From assembly GCF_023146395.1 (NCBI RefSeq), contig NZ_JAGLCD010000006.1:121809-185808 (forward strand): 64,000 nucleotides of DNA. The letters run 5' to 3'. Every line of letters begins with the position of its first letter. Within the stretch, counting starts at the first letter, position 1. This document shows, one piece after another, positions 51,487 through 61,940 of this stretch. The stretch is from Aeromicrobium sp. GTDB taxonomy: Bacteria > Actinomycetota > Actinomycetes > Propionibacteriales > Nocardioidaceae. The notes below the pieces were generated by a model. The model was not told the DNA's origin, searched no databases, and saw only the letters and a list, made by a program, of their open reading frames with translations. Made by a program: the position numbers and the translations under genes.

Positions 51487-54149
51487 TGGAGACCGCCGAG
51501 ATCCGGCGCCGATTCCTCGCTCACTTCGAGACCGCCGGCCACACCGTCGTGCCGTCGGCCCCGCTGCTGTTCGACGACCCGAACCTGCTGTTCGTCAATG
51601 CCGGCATGGTGCCGTTCAAGCCGTACTTCCTGGGTCAGGAGACCCCGCCGTACGAGCGCGCCACGAGCGTTCAGAAGTGCGTGCGCACCCTCGACATCGA
51701 GGAGGTCGGCAAGACCACGCGGCACGGCACGTTCTTCCAGATGAACGGCAACTTCTCGTTCGGCGACTACTTCAAGGCCGGGGCCATCGAGCACGCTTGG
51801 CGGCTCATCACGGGTTCGGTCGCCGAGGGCGGCCTGGGATTCGACCCGGCCACGATCTGGGTCACGGTGCTGCACACCGACACCGAGTCGCGCGAGCTCT
51901 GGAAGCAGATCGCGGGCCTGCCCGACGAGCGCATCCAGAACCGCGGCCTGCTCGACAACTACTGGCACATGGGCGTCCCCGGTCCCGGTGGCCCCTGCAG
52001 CGAGATCTACGTCGACCGCGGTCCGCAGTACGGACCCGACGGCGGCCCGGAGGCCGACGAGGACCGCTTCCTGGAGATCTGGAACCTCGTGTTCATGCAG
52101 GAGGAGATCACCGACGTCCGCGCCAAGGACCAGTTCCAGGTCGTCGGGCCGCTGCCGCACCAGAACATCGACACCGGCATGGGCCTCGAGCGGGTCGCGT
52201 ACCTCCTGCAGGGCAAGGAGAACATGTACGAGATCGACGAGGTGTTCCCGGTCATCGCCAAGGCCGAGGAGCTCACGGGCCGCCGCTACGGCGCCGATCC
52301 CGTCGACGACGTCCGGTTCCGCGTCATCGCCGACCACGTCCGCAGCGGCCTCATGCTGATCGGCGACGGTGTCACCCCGGGCAACGAGTCGCGCGGCTAC
52401 GTCCTGCGCCGCCTCCTGCGCCGCGCCGTGCGTTCGATGCGTCTGCTCGGCTACGAGGCCCCCGCGCTGCCGGAGCTGCTTCCGGTGAGCCAGCAGCGCA
52501 TGCGAGCCGGGTACCCCGAGCTCGAGACGGACTTCGCCCGCATCAGCCAGATCGCCTTCGCCGAGGAGGAGGCCTTCCGTCAGACGCTCGGCAAGGGCAC
52601 CCAGATCTTCGACCTGGCGGCCACCGAGACCAAGACCGCCGGCGCGTCGGTGCTCTCCGGCGCCAAGGCGTTCCAGCTTCACGACACCTACGGCTTCCCG
52701 ATCGACCTGACGCTCGAGATGGCCGAGGAGCAGGGGCTCTCGGTCGACGCCGACGGCTTCCGCTCGCTCATGGCCGAGCAGCGGGCGCGGGCCAAGGCGG
52801 ACGCCAAGTCCAAGAAGGGCGTGCACGCCGACACCACGGCCTACCGTGCCGCCCTGGACGCCCACGGTCCCACCGACTGGCAGGCGTACACCACACTGGC
52901 CACCGAGTCGCGGGTCCTGGCCCTGCTGGCGGGGGGTGAGCCGGTCCCCGCGATCGTGGCGGGATCGGTCGGCGAGGTCGTGCTCGACCGCACGCCGTTC
53001 TATGCCGAGTCCGGCGGACAGAACGCCGACGCCGGACACCTGGTCTGGTCGGGCGGGCGCGGCGAGGTCCTCGACGTCCAGCGACCGATCAAGGGACTCG
53101 TGGTGCACCAGATCCGCGTGCTCGAGGGTGAGCTCACGCTCGACACCGACCTCGAGGCGCTCGTCGACCCCGAGTGGCGCACCGGTGCGCGGCAGGCGCA
53201 CTCCGGCACGCACGTCGTGCACGCCGCCCTGCGCGAGGTCCTCGGGCCCACGGCGCTGCAGTCCGGCTCGTACAACCGCCCCGGCTACCTCCGGCTCGAC
53301 TTCGGCTGGGGCAGTGCCCTGGCCCCCGAGCAGCTGCGCGAGGTCGAGGAGGCGTCCAACCGGGCCCTGCGGGCCGACCTCCCGGTCAGCGCGAGCTACA
53401 TGACGATCGCGCAGGCCAAGGAGGCCGGCGCCCTCGCGCTGTTCGGCGAGACGTACGGCGACGAGGTGCGCGTGGTCGAGATCGGCGGGCCGTGGTCGCG
53501 CGAGCTGTGCGGCGGCACCCACGTCGAGCACTCCTCGCAGATCGGCACGGTCGTGCTGACGTCCGACAGCTCGGTCGGCGCGGGCAACCGCCGCGTCGAG
53601 GGGCTCGTGGGGATCGAGGGCTTCGCCTACCTGGCGCGAGAGCGTGACCTCGTCGCGCAGCTGTCGGGACTGCTCAAGGTCAAGCCCGACGACATCCCCG
53701 GCCGGGTGGGTGACCTGGTCGAGCGGCTCAAGGCCACCGAGCGCGAGCTCGACAAGATCAAGGCCGCCGAACTTTTGGCCGGTGCCGGAGCGCTCGCGGA
53801 GGGCGCGAAGGACGTCGCCGGCACCGCCGTCGTGGCGACCCGGCTGGACGGTGTGGGCGGTGGCGACCTGCGTACGCTCGCGCTCGACGTCCGCCACCGG
53901 CTCGGCCAGGATCGGCCCACCGTCGTGGCGCTGTTCGGTGTCGTCGACGACAAGCCGTCGGTCGTGATCGCGCTGAACGCCGGCGCGATCGACCGTGGTC
54001 TCGCGGCCGGCGACCTCGTGCGGGCAGCGGGCGAGAAGATCGGCGGCCGCGGCGGCGGCAAGGCCGACGTCGCCCAGGGCGGCGGCAGTGACGCGACAGG
54101 GGTCGAGGCCGCGATCGCGACCGTCGAGTCCGCTGTCGCCGAGGCGTGA
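51486..54149 (+). CDS. alaS: Alanyl-tRNA synthetase
   Basis: 887 aa. Catalytic core at about 1-440 (RRRFLAHFETAGHTVVPSAPLLF, GPCSEIYVDRG, MGLERVAYLLQG). The editing domain has SGTHVVHAALREVLG and CGGTHVEHSSQIG with all four metal ligands. The C-terminal C-Ala domain has the DHHA1-like GGRGGGKADVAQGGG. It charges and proofreads tRNA-Ala. The ATG overlaps the upstream stop. Confidence 0.97.
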   Translation: METAEIRRRFLAHFETAGHTVVPSAPLLFDDPNLLFVNAGMVPFKPYFLGQETPPYERATSVQKCVRTLDIEEVGKTTRHGTFFQMNGNFSFGDYFKAGAIEHAWRLITGSVAEGGLGFDPATIWVTVLHTDTESRELWKQIAGLPDERIQNRGLLDNYWHMGVPGPGGPCSEIYVDRGPQYGPDGGPEADEDRFLEIWNLVFMQEEITDVRAKDQFQVVGPLPHQNIDTGMGLERVAYLLQGKENMYEIDEVFPVIAKAEELTGRRYGADPVDDVRFRVIADHVRSGLMLIGDGVTPGNESRGYVLRRLLRRAVRSMRLLGYEAPALPELLPVSQQRMRAGYPELETDFARISQIAFAEEEAFRQTLGKGTQIFDLAATETKTAGASVLSGAKAFQLHDTYGFPIDLTLEMAEEQGLSVDADGFRSLMAEQRARAKADAKSKKGVHADTTAYRAALDAHGPTDWQAYTTLATESRVLALLAGGEPVPAIVAGSVGEVVLDRTPFYAESGGQNADAGHLVWSGGRGEVLDVQRPIKGLVVHQIRVLEGELTLDTDLEALVDPEWRTGARQAHSGTHVVHAALREVLGPTALQSGSYNRPGYLRLDFGWGSALAPEQLREVEEASNRALRADLPVSASYMTIAQAKEAGALALFGETYGDEVRVVEIGGPWSRELCGGTHVEHSSQIGTVVLTSDSSVGAGNRRVEGLVGIEGFAYLARERDLVAQLSGLLKVKPDDIPGRVGDLVERLKATERELDKIKAAELLAGAGALAEGAKDVAGTAVVATRLDGVGGGDLRTLALDVRHRLGQDRPTVVALFGVVDDKPSVVIALNAGAIDRGLAAGDLVRAAGEKIGGRGGGKADVAQGGGSDATGVEAAIATVESAVAEA

Positions 54150-54156
54150 CCGGGCC

Positions 54157-54627
54157 GTGCGCCGCGGACGCCGCCTCGGGGTCGACATCGGATCGGCTCG
54201 CATCGGTGTCGCGACCTGCGACCCCGACGGCCTGATCGCCACGCCCGTCGAGACCGTCGCGGCCGGTGACGCCGCGGTCGCTCGTCTCGCGGCCCTGGCC
54301 GAGGAGCACGATGTCATCGAGATCGTCGTGGGTCTGCCGTACTCGCTGTCGGGGCGCGAGGGTCCTGCCGCCGCGACCGTGCGGGAGGCGGTCGGTGCCC
54401 TGATGGAGGCCACCGAGCGCCCCGTGCGCCTGGTCGACGAGCGGCTCAGCACCGTCACCGCGGCGCAGCAGCTGAGGGCCGGCGGCACCAAGGCCAAGAA
54501 GCAACGACCCGTCATCGACCAAGCGGCTGCCGTCGTCATCTTGCAGAATGCCCTGGAGGGCGAGCGGATGCGGGGGACACCACCGGGTCAGCTGATCGAC
54601 CCCCCGACCAAGGAGTGGCATGACTGA
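54157..54627 (+). CDS. ruvX: Holliday junction resolvase-like RuvX/YqgF
   Basis: 156 aa RNase H-like fold. LGVDIGSARIGVATCD carries the first acidic residue, EIVVGLPYSLSG the next motif, VRLVDERLSTVTAAQQL the central Glu, and PVIDQAAAVVILQ the last Asp. YqgF proteins process pre-16S rRNA ends and may resolve junctions. GTG 54157 follows alaS by 7 bp. It overlaps mltG by 8 bp. Confidence 0.93.
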   Translation: MRRGRRLGVDIGSARIGVATCDPDGLIATPVETVAAGDAAVARLAALAEEHDVIEIVVGLPYSLSGREGPAAATVREAVGALMEATERPVRLVDERLSTVTAAQQLRAGGTKAKKQRPVIDQAAAVVILQNALEGERMRGTPPGQLIDPPTKEWHD

Positions 54628-55729
54628 CACCGGACTCGACCTCGTGACCGGCGGCGAGCCCCCTCGCCCCGAGCGCGGCCGTCGCCGTGCCGAGACGAAG
54701 AAGCGGCCCTGGCGGGGTCTGGTCGTGCTGGTCGTGCTCCTGGCCCTCGTGGGCGGGGGCGGCTACTGGGCGTACGGGTGGGCGCAGGACCGCTTCGGCC
54801 CGGCCGAGGACTACAGCGGCGAGGGCGCCGGCGAGGTCGTCGTTCAGGTGGAGTCTGGCGCCAGCTGGCGCAGCCTGTCGTACGACCTGGAGGACCAGGA
54901 CGTCGTGAAGTCGGCTCAGGCCTTCTACGAGGAGGCGCTCGACGACCCGGACCAGGCGGTGCTGAAGGCCGGTTCGTACCAGATGAAGCAGAAGATGTCG
55001 GCGGCCGCGGCCTATCGCGCCCTGACGACCGACATCGTGCCCGCCGACGCCACGGTCGTGGTGCCGGAGGGCGCCCGTGTCGATGACATCGTCGCGTCGA
55101 TCACGGAGCGCACCGACATCCCCCAGGCCGATCTGGAGGCCGCGCTCGCCGATCCGGCGGCCATCGGTCTGCCGGAGATCGCTGCCGGCAACCCCGAGGG
55201 CTACCTGTACCCCGCCACGTACACGGTCGACTCGGGGGAGACCGCCGTCAGCCTGCTGTCGAAGATGGTCACCAAGACCCTCGAGATCACCGCCTCGCTC
55301 GACATCGAGGGACGCGCGGCGCAGCTGGGGTACACGACTGAGCAGGTCCTGACGATCGCCAGCATCCTCGAGTACGAGGTGTCGACAGACGACTTCGCCC
55401 GGGGAGCCCAGGTGTTCTACAACCGCCTCGAGATCGGCATGCCGCTCCAGATGGACTCCACGGTCCACTACATCAGCGGCCGCAGCGGCGACGTCTTCAC
55501 GACCGCCGAGGAGCGGGCGTCCGACTCGCCGTACAACACCTACAAGTTCCCCGGCCTGCCACCGGGCCCCATCGGCTCGCCCGGCGAGGCGGCCATCGAG
55601 GCGGCCCTCAACCCCGAGCCGGGCGACTGGCTGTACTTCGTGGCCGATCCCGACACGGGCGAGACCACGTTCTCGGTGTCGTACTCCGAGCACCAGCAGG
55701 CCTGCCGCGACGCCGGGTTCAGCTGCTGA
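54620..55729 (+). CDS. mltG: Endolytic peptidoglycan transglycosylase MltG
   Basis: 369 aa. A short basic cytoplasmic part and one helix (LVVLVVLLALVGGGGYWAYGW, about 35-55) precede an external LysM-like subdomain and the YceG catalytic domain. The catalytic Glu lies in IASILEYEVST, followed by VFYNRLEIGMPLQMDSTVHY. It cuts nascent glycan strands. It is coupled to ruvX and aroE in the conserved alaS-ruvX-mltG-aroE cluster. Confidence 0.94.
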   Translation: MTDTGLDLVTGGEPPRPERGRRRAETKKRPWRGLVVLVVLLALVGGGGYWAYGWAQDRFGPAEDYSGEGAGEVVVQVESGASWRSLSYDLEDQDVVKSAQAFYEEALDDPDQAVLKAGSYQMKQKMSAAAAYRALTTDIVPADATVVVPEGARVDDIVASITERTDIPQADLEAALADPAAIGLPEIAAGNPEGYLYPATYTVDSGETAVSLLSKMVTKTLEITASLDIEGRAAQLGYTTEQVLTIASILEYEVSTDDFARGAQVFYNRLEIGMPLQMDSTVHYISGRSGDVFTTAEERASDSPYNTYKFPGLPPGPIGSPGEAAIEAALNPEPGDWLYFVADPDTGETTFSVSYSEHQQACRDAGFSC

Positions 55730-56520
55730 TGCGCTGCGCCGTCCTGGGCCGTCCGGTCGCCCACTCCCTGTCGCCGGTCATGCACCGGGCAGCGTACCTC
55801 GAGCTCGGCGTCGACTGGGACTACGAGGCGATCGATCTCGGCGAGGACGGGCTGGGGACGTTCCTCGACGGACTGGACGAGACCTGGCGTGGCCTCTCGG
55901 TCACGGCCCCGCTCAAGCGACCTCTCGTCGCCCTGCTGGACGACGTCAGCGAGGACGTCGAGCTGCTGGGCGTGGCCAACACCGTGATCCTGGGCGAGGA
56001 ACGGATCGGCCACAACACCGACGTGTCCGGCGGGCTGAACGCCCTGCGGGAGGCCGGCATCGACGACGTCGTGAGCGCCCGGATCCTCGGCGGCGGTGCC
56101 ACGGCCGCCTCGATGACGCTCACGCTCTCGCGCCTGGGCGTGCGCCGCCTGGAGGTCGCCGTGCGCGACCCGGCTCGGGCCGGTGAGGTGGTCGAGGTGG
56201 CCCGGCGCTGCGGCATGGCCGTCGAGGTGACCTCGTTGACCGATCACGACCACGGGGTCGTCGACGTCCTGGTCTCCACGGTCCCGGCCGCCGTCGTCGA
56301 CCCGTTCCGGGCTCATCAGGCCGAGGCCGTGTTCGACGTCGTGTACGACCCCTGGCCCACGGCGCTGGCGGCCGAGGGCGAGGCGCGCGGCATCCCGGTC
56401 GTCAACGGCCTCGACCTGCTCGCGCACCAGGCGGCCCTGCAGGTCCACCTCATGACCGGCGGCACGGTGCGGCCGTCCCTGCTCCGTGGCGCGGCAGCCC
56501 TGGAGCTCGCGGCGCGCTAG
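55729..56520 (+). CDS. aroE: Shikimate dehydrogenase (NADP+)
   Basis: 263 aa. The N-terminal substrate domain LGRPVAHSLSPVMHRAAYLELG, the catalytic Lys in SVTAPLKRP and the Asp in HNTDVSG are present. The NADP domain has a GGGATAASMTL loop. It reduces 3-dehydroshikimate to shikimate. The ATG overlaps the mltG stop. Other shikimate genes (aroC, aroK, aroB) lie 0.9 kb downstream. Confidence 0.94.
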   Translation: MRCAVLGRPVAHSLSPVMHRAAYLELGVDWDYEAIDLGEDGLGTFLDGLDETWRGLSVTAPLKRPLVALLDDVSEDVELLGVANTVILGEERIGHNTDVSGGLNALREAGIDDVVSARILGGGATAASMTLTLSRLGVRRLEVAVRDPARAGEVVEVARRCGMAVEVTSLTDHDHGVVDVLVSTVPAAVVDPFRAHQAEAVFDVVYDPWPTALAAEGEARGIPVVNGLDLLAHQAALQVHLMTGGTVRPSLLRGAAALELAAR

Positions 56521-56718
56521 GGCGAACGGCTCCTTCGTCGCCGCTCCACCGGCTCGTTCCTCACCGGTGCCGGGCTGCGCCCGGGCGCCTGCCTCGCCTC
56601 CGGCTCGGCCCGTGGTGCCGGCGCGTGGCTGGCCGTCGCGACAAGGTGATGGTCCGCTGCTCGACTGAGCGTGCAGCGCCCTGGGGACGGCATCTCGATA
56701 TCTGCTCAAGCTTGCGGC

Positions 56719-56724
56719 TAGCCT
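56719..56724 (+). promoter_or_regulatory. -10 element TAGCCT of the prepilin peptidase gene
   Basis: TAGCCT ends 6 bp before GTG 56731. Confidence 0.5.
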
Positions 56725-56730
56725 CGCCGG

Positions 56731-57411
56731 GTGGAGATCCTGCTCAGCGCTGCCGCGGCCGGCGTCATCGGTGCCGCCGGTCCCTGGGTCATCTCCCGGG
56801 TGCCGGAGCCGGACGAGCCAGACGACGACAAGCGGACCTATTCCGCGATCGCCCGTCCGCGCTGGCTGTCACCACTGCTGGCCGTCGTCGCGGCGATCTT
56901 CGCCGGCGCCGTCGCCTGGGGCACCGAGCTGCCGGCACTGATGCCGGCGTGGGTCGTGGTCAGCGGGGTCGGCGTGTGGCTGTCCTACGTCGACATCCGG
57001 ACGCGGCTCCTGCCGTACACGATCGTCGCGCCCCTGTACCTCGCGACCTGGTCGCTCGTCGGGCTCGCGGCGCTGATCGAGCAGGACGTGCAGATCGCCG
57101 TCCGGGCGCTCGTGGCCAACATCGTCGTCTACGTCGTGTTCCGGGTCCTGTACGAGATCGGCCGGTTCTTCGGGGGCGCCCTGGGCTACGGCGACGTCCG
57201 GCTCGCGGCGGTCCTGTCGCTCGTGCTCGGCCCGCTCGGACCGCAGGTCACGCTCGCCGGAATGTACGCCGGGTTCCTCGTCGGGGCCCTCGCGGGAGTC
57301 GTGCTCTCGCTGGCGCGCCTGATCGACCGGCGGAGCTTTGCGTTCGGCCAGTACCTCGTCCTCGGCGCTGTCGTGGGCGCGACCTGGGGGCCTGCGCTCT
57401 ACGGCTCGTGA
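56731..57411 (+). CDS. A24-family prepilin peptidase
   Basis: 226 aa polytopic protein. The two catalytic aspartates are in LSYVDIRTRLLP and GALGYGDVRLAAVL (G-x-GD motif). The N-terminal methyltransferase domain of larger PilD enzymes is missing, as in many actinobacterial members. It would cleave type IV pilin or Tad/Flp prepilin leaders, but no pilin gene is in the window. It lies between aroE and aroC, as in M. tuberculosis (Rv2551c). Confidence 0.85.
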   Translation: MEILLSAAAAGVIGAAGPWVISRVPEPDEPDDDKRTYSAIARPRWLSPLLAVVAAIFAGAVAWGTELPALMPAWVVVSGVGVWLSYVDIRTRLLPYTIVAPLYLATWSLVGLAALIEQDVQIAVRALVANIVVYVVFRVLYEIGRFFGGALGYGDVRLAAVLSLVLGPLGPQVTLAGMYAGFLVGALAGVVLSLARLIDRRSFAFGQYLVLGAVVGATWGPALYGS

Positions 57412-57432
57412 CGTCGCCCGCCGGGGACGTGG

Positions 57433-57438
57433 GACAAT
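57433..57438 (+). promoter_or_regulatory. -10 element GACAAT of the aroC operon
   Basis: GACAAT ends 6 bp before ATG 57445. Confidence 0.45.
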
Positions 57439-57444
57439 CACGCC

Positions 57445-58635
57445 ATGCTTCGTTGGTCCACCGCCGGTGAGTCACACGGCCCGGCGCTCGCCGCCCTGAT
57501 CGAGGGCATCCCTGCCGGGGTGTCCGTCACGTCCAAGGACATCGACGCTGCTCTGGCGCGGCGCCGCCTGGGCTACGGCCGTGGTGCCCGGATGTCCTTC
57601 GAGGCCGACGTCCTGGAGATCATCGGCGGTATTCGGCACGGGCTCACGCTCGGCAGCCCCGTCGCGCTGCGCATCGGCAACTCGGAGTGGCCCAAGTGGG
57701 ACCAGGTCATGTCCGCGGACCCGGTCGACCCCGACGTGCTGGAGGGTCTCAAGCGCAACGCCCCGCTGACGCGCCCCCGCCCGGGGCACGCCGACCTCGC
57801 GGGCATGCAGAAGTACGACTTCGACGAGGCGCGCCCGATCCTCGAGCGGGCCAGCGCTCGTGAGACCGCGGCGCGGGTCGCGCTGGGAGAGATCGCCGCG
57901 CAGTTCGTCGAGCAGGCCACAGGCGCCACGATCGTGTCGCACGTCGTCGAGATCGGCACCGCGAAGGCGCCCGCCGGTCTGGTGCCGGCCAAGCGCGACG
58001 TCGACGCCCTCGACGCCGATCCGGTCCGGTGCTTCGACCCGGAGGCGAGCGCGGCGATGGTGGCCGAGATCGATCTCGCGCACAAGGACGGCGACACCCT
58101 CGGCGGCGTCGTCGAGGTCGCGGTGCACGGCCTGCCCCCGGGTCTGGGCTCGCACACGGCCTGGGACCGCCGTCTCGACTCCCGGCTCGCGGCGGCCCTC
58201 ATGGGCATCCAGGCGATCAAGGGGGTCGAGCTCGGCGACGGCTTCGACCTGGCCCGCACGCGCGGCTCGTTGGCGCACGACGAGATCATCCCGGGCGGCG
58301 AGAGCGGTCTGGAGAACATCCGCCGCGCGTCCGGTCGCTCCGGCGGCACCGAGGGCGGCATGACGACGGGCGAGATCCTCCGGGTCCGCGCCGCGATGAA
58401 GCCCATCGCCACCGTGCCCCGCGCCCTGCGCACGATCGACGTCACGACGGGCGAGGAGACGCGCGCGCACCACCAGCGGTCCGATGTCTGCGCCGTGCCG
58501 GCCGCCGGCATCGTCGCCGAGGCCATGGTGGCGCTCGTGCTCGCCGAGGCCGTGCTCGAGAAGTTCGGCGGTGACTCCCTCGGCGAGACACGCCGCAACG
58601 TCGACGGCTACCGGTCGAACCTGAGGTTCCGTTGA
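57445..58635 (+). CDS. aroC: Chorismate synthase
   Basis: 396 aa. All three family signatures are visible: [35 protein letters not shown] then [12 protein letters not shown], and [20 protein letters not shown]. It converts EPSP to chorismate with reduced FMN. ATG 57445 is 6 bp after GACAAT. It is the first gene of aroC-aroK-aroB. Confidence 0.97.
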   Translation: MLRWSTAGESHGPALAALIEGIPAGVSVTSKDIDAALARRRLGYGRGARMSFEADVLEIIGGIRHGLTLGSPVALRIGNSEWPKWDQVMSADPVDPDVLEGLKRNAPLTRPRPGHADLAGMQKYDFDEARPILERASARETAARVALGEIAAQFVEQATGATIVSHVVEIGTAKAPAGLVPAKRDVDALDADPVRCFDPEASAAMVAEIDLAHKDGDTLGGVVEVAVHGLPPGLGSHTAWDRRLDSRLAAALMGIQAIKGVELGDGFDLARTRGSLAHDEIIPGGESGLENIRRASGRSGGTEGGMTTGEILRVRAAMKPIATVPRALRTIDVTTGEETRAHHQRSDVCAVPAAGIVAEAMVALVLAEAVLEKFGGDSLGETRRNVDGYRSNLRFR

Positions 58636-59189
58636 GCCCAGACCGGACCGACCAGGCCGGACCCTTCGTCGTCCTGATCGGCGCCCCCGGCGCCGGCAAG
58701 ACCACGGTCGGCACCCGGATCGCCGAGCGGAGAGGGCTCGAGCTGCGCGACACCGATGCCGATGTCGTCGCCCGCACGGGTCGAGAGATCTCCGACATCT
58801 TCGTGACCGACGGCGAGCCGGCGTTCCGGGCGCTCGAGGAGCAGGCCGTCGCTTCCGCGCTCGCCGAGCACACGGGCGTCCTGGCACTCGGCGGCGGTGC
58901 GGTCCTGAGCGAGGCGACCCGCGAGCGGTTGGCCGGGCACCGGGTCGTGTACCTGGAGGTCGGACTCTCCGGCGCTGCCCGGCGAGTCGGCCTCAACGCC
59001 AGCCGGCCCCTGTTGGTCGGCAACGTGCGCGGTCGTCTCAAGGGTCTGCTCGACGAGCGTCGGCCGCTCTATGCCGGTCTGGCCCGGTGGACCGTCGAGA
59101 CCGATGACCGATCCGCCGACCAGGTCGCCGACCTCGTGCTGCAGCTCCTGGCCGAGGATGACGTGCCGAGCATCGAGGAGACACCATGA
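58632..59189 (+). CDS. aroK: Shikimate kinase
   Basis: 185 aa. Walker [18 protein letters not shown], substrate Asp in [17 protein letters not shown] and SRPLL in the lid region. It phosphorylates shikimate at O3. The only suitable start is TTG 58632, which overlaps the aroC stop (TTGA); no ATG or GTG occurs in frame before Walker A. The weak start suggests translational coupling. It overlaps aroB by 4 bp. Confidence 0.94.
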   Translation: MSPDRTDQAGPFVVLIGAPGAGKTTVGTRIAERRGLELRDTDADVVARTGREISDIFVTDGEPAFRALEEQAVASALAEHTGVLALGGGAVLSEATRERLAGHRVVYLEVGLSGAARRVGLNASRPLLVGNVRGRLKGLLDERRPLYAGLARWTVETDDRSADQVADLVLQLLAEDDVPSIEETP

Positions 59190-60286
59190 GTTCAGGTCCC
59201 ATCGAGATCCGTGTCGCGACGGCCCAGCCGTACGACGTCGTGATCGGTCGCGGCCTGCGCGACCGCGTGCTGGACCTCGTGGGGCCGGAAGCTGCGCGCG
59301 TCGCGATCATCCACGCGCCGAGCGTCGCCGACCGGGCCACGGCACTGCGGATGCCGCTGGCCGACGCGGGCGTCGCGGTCCGGGTCATCGAGGTCCCGGA
59401 CGCCGAGCAGGCCAAGACCGCAGCGGTGCTGACCGAGTGCTGGCGGGTCCTGGGCGAGGCCGGCTTCACCCGGTCCGACGTCGTGATCGGGCTCGGAGGC
59501 GGTGCGACGACCGACCTGGCCGGCTTCGTCGCCGCCACGTGGCTGCGCGGCGTGCGTTTCATCAACGTGCCCACCACGGTGCTCGGCATGGTCGACGCGG
59601 CCGTGGGTGGCAAGACCGGCATCAACACCGTGCAGGGCAAGAACCTCGTGGGCGCCTTCTACGAGCCCGTCGGAGTGCTGTGCGACCTCGATGCGCTCGT
59701 GACCCTCCCGGCGCGGGAGGTGCGCAGCGGGCTGGCCGAGATCGTCAAGTGCGGGTTCATCGCCGACCCGTCGATCCTTGACCAGGTCGAGGCCGATCCG
59801 CGCGCGGCGTCCGACGTGCGGTCCCCGGTCGTGGCCGAGCTCATCGCCAAGGGGATCGCGGTCAAGGCCGCGACCGTGAAGGGGGACCTGCGCGAGGGCG
59901 GGGGCTCCGGAGGGACGATCGGTCGCGAGGCCCTCAACTACGGCCACACGCTCGGACACGCGATCGAGCGGCACGAGGACTACGCCATCCGGCACGGCGA
60001 GGCCATCAGCATCGGCATGGTGTTCGTCGCCGAGCTCGCCCGGGCCCAGGGGCTGATCGACGACGCGCTCGTGGCGCGCCACCGCGCGACGCTCGAGCTC
60101 GTCGGGCTGCCGACGAGCTACCGCGCCGATGCCTGGCCCCACGTGCTCGACGCCATGCGGCTGGACAAGAAGACCCGCGGCTCGACGTTGCGCTTCGTCG
60201 TGCTCGACCGGCTCGCGTCGCCGACGATCCTGCCCGTGACCGACGAGTACCTGCTCCGCGACGCCTACCGCGCCGTCAGCGCCTGA
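59186..60286 (+). CDS. aroB: 3-Dehydroquinate synthase
   Basis: 366 aa. NAD-binding block VIGLGGGATTDLAGFVAATWLRGV, VPTTVLGMVDAAVGGKTGIN, zinc ligands in EIVKCGF and GHTLGHAIE, and LRFVVLDRL near the C-terminus. It cyclises DAHP to 3-dehydroquinate. The ATG overlaps the aroK stop. Confidence 0.96.
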   Translation: MSSGPIEIRVATAQPYDVVIGRGLRDRVLDLVGPEAARVAIIHAPSVADRATALRMPLADAGVAVRVIEVPDAEQAKTAAVLTECWRVLGEAGFTRSDVVIGLGGGATTDLAGFVAATWLRGVRFINVPTTVLGMVDAAVGGKTGINTVQGKNLVGAFYEPVGVLCDLDALVTLPAREVRSGLAEIVKCGFIADPSILDQVEADPRAASDVRSPVVAELIAKGIAVKAATVKGDLREGGGSGGTIGREALNYGHTLGHAIERHEDYAIRHGEAISIGMVFVAELARAQGLIDDALVARHRATLELVGLPTSYRADAWPHVLDAMRLDKKTRGSTLRFVVLDRLASPTILPVTDEYLLRDAYRAVSA

Positions 60287-60297
60287 GCGGGCCGGGC

Positions 60298-61377
60298 GTG
60301 GACTCAGCCATCGAGGACCGGGGGAGCCGGCGCGACCGCGCCGTCGCCGCGCTGCGCGAGCTGGGCGCGGACCGCCTGCTCGTCACCGACCTGGTCAACG
60401 TGCGCTACCTCAGCGGGTTCACGGGGTCCAACGGCGCCGTGGTGCTGTCGGCGGACGGAGCGGCGTCCCTGGTGACCGACGGTCGCTACCGCGACCAGGC
60501 TGCGGTCCAGAGCCCGGACTTCGACGTCCACGTCGCGCCGAGCCTGCTCGGCCCTGCGGCGGCGTTGGCGCCGGCGGAGCGCTGGGCGGTCGAGACGCAC
60601 GTGCTCACCGTCGAGCAGCACGACGTCCTGGTCGAGCAGCTCGACCACGAGCCCGTGCCCAGCGGGCGGCTCGTGGAGGGCCTGCGCGAGGTCAAGGACG
60701 CCGGCGAGGTCGAGCTGCTCCGCCAGGCCTGCGCGATCTCGGTCGAGGCGCTCGAGCAGACGTGGGCCGGGCCGCTCGTCGGACGCACCGAGCGCGAGGT
60801 CGCCATCAGGCTCGAGCGGCTCATGGTCGACCTCGGCGCCGAGGCGGCCGCGTTCGACACGATCTGCGCCGCCGGCGAGAACTCCGCGATCCCGCACCAC
60901 AGCCCGACCGACCGGGTCCTGGCTGCCGGTGACCTGCTCAAGATCGACTTCGGCGCCCGCGTCGGCGGCTACCACGCCGACTGCACCCGCACGGTCGTGC
61001 TCGGTCGTGCCGCCGGGTGGCAGCGCGAGATCCACGCAGCCGTCCGCCAGGCCCAGGCGCTCGGCGTCGACGGCCTACGGGTCGACGCGACCCCGGCGCA
61101 GATCGACGCCGCAGTTCGCGCCGATCTGGATGCCTCGGGCTGGCTCGACCGCTTCACGACGGGTCTCGGACACGGTGTGGGTCTGCAGATCCACGAGGAC
61201 CCGTTCTTCGGACCCGCGCGCACCGGTAGACTGGTCCATCGCACTGTGCTGACGATGGAACCGGGTGTGTACCTGGTCGGTCGTGGCGGCGTGCGCATCG
61301 AAGACACCGTCTGCGTCACCCCGGGTCATCCCGAGGTCCTCACGCCGGCGCCCACCGACTTGTTGGAGATTGGCTGA
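60298..61377 (+). CDS. pepQ: Xaa-Pro aminopeptidase/dipeptidase (M24B)
   Basis: 359 aa. Creatinase-like N-terminal domain ([20 protein letters not shown]), then the pita-bread domain with the five metal ligands: [19 protein letters not shown] (two Asp), [15 protein letters not shown] (His), LTMEPGVYL (Glu) and [11 protein letters not shown] (Glu). It removes residues before proline. GTG 60298. The stop overlaps the efp ATG, the usual arrangement. Confidence 0.92.
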   Translation: MDSAIEDRGSRRDRAVAALRELGADRLLVTDLVNVRYLSGFTGSNGAVVLSADGAASLVTDGRYRDQAAVQSPDFDVHVAPSLLGPAAALAPAERWAVETHVLTVEQHDVLVEQLDHEPVPSGRLVEGLREVKDAGEVELLRQACAISVEALEQTWAGPLVGRTEREVAIRLERLMVDLGAEAAAFDTICAAGENSAIPHHSPTDRVLAAGDLLKIDFGARVGGYHADCTRTVVLGRAAGWQREIHAAVRQAQALGVDGLRVDATPAQIDAAVRADLDASGWLDRFTTGLGHGVGLQIHEDPFFGPARTGRLVHRTVLTMEPGVYLVGRGGVRIEDTVCVTPGHPEVLTPAPTDLLEIG

Positions 61378-61940
61378 TGGCCACCACGAACGACCTGAAG
61401 AACGGCATGGTTCTCAACATCGACGGACAGCTCTGGGCTGTCGTCGAGTTCCAGCACGTCAAGCCGGGCAAGGGCCCTGCCTTCGTGCGGACCAAGCTCA
61501 AGAACGTCGAGTCCGGCAAGGTCGTCGACAAGACCTTCAACGCCGGCACGAAGGTCGAGACGGCCTCGGTCGACAAGCGCGACATGCAGTACCTGTACAA
61601 CGACGGGTCCTCGTACGTCTTCATGGACATCCAGACCTACGACCAGATCGAGATCGCGCCGGAGCAGATGGGCACCGCCCCGGACTACCTGCTCGAGAAC
61701 ACCAACGCCGTCGTGGCCACGAACGAGGGCCGCGTGCTGTACGTCGAGCTCCCGCTCTCGGTCGAGCTCCTCGTGCAGCACACCGATCCGGGCCTGCAGG
61801 GCGACCGCTCCTCCGGCGGCACCAAGCCGGCCACGCTGGAGACCGGCAAGGAGATCCAGGTTCCCCTGTTCCTCGAGACCGGCGAGAAGATCAAGGTCGA
61901 CACGCGCGACGGCAGCTACCTCGGCCGCGTGAAGTCCTGA
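61377..61940 (+). CDS. efp: Translation elongation factor P
   Basis: 187 aa, three OB-like domains. The modifiable loop is [17 protein letters not shown] with Lys at the tip, and the C-terminus is [13 protein letters not shown]. It rescues ribosomes stalled at polyproline. No earP/epmA modification gene is in the window, consistent with actinobacteria using unmodified EF-P. Overlaps pepQ and nusB by 1 bp each. Confidence 0.97.
   Translation: MATTNDLKNGMVLNIDGQLWAVVEFQHVKPGKGPAFVRTKLKNVESGKVVDKTFNAGTKVETASVDKRDMQYLYNDGSSYVFMDIQTYDQIEIAPEQMGTAPDYLLENTNAVVATNEGRVLYVELPLSVELLVQHTDPGLQGDRSSGGTKPATLETGKEIQVPLFLETGEKIKVDTRDGSYLGRVKS

Noticed and set aside
51402-54539. 1045-aa minus-strand ORF opposite alaS-ruvX
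   Set aside because: Shadow of alaS in a GC-rich genome: low-complexity Arg/Gly/Asp composition, no domain, and every part lies on a well-supported gene.
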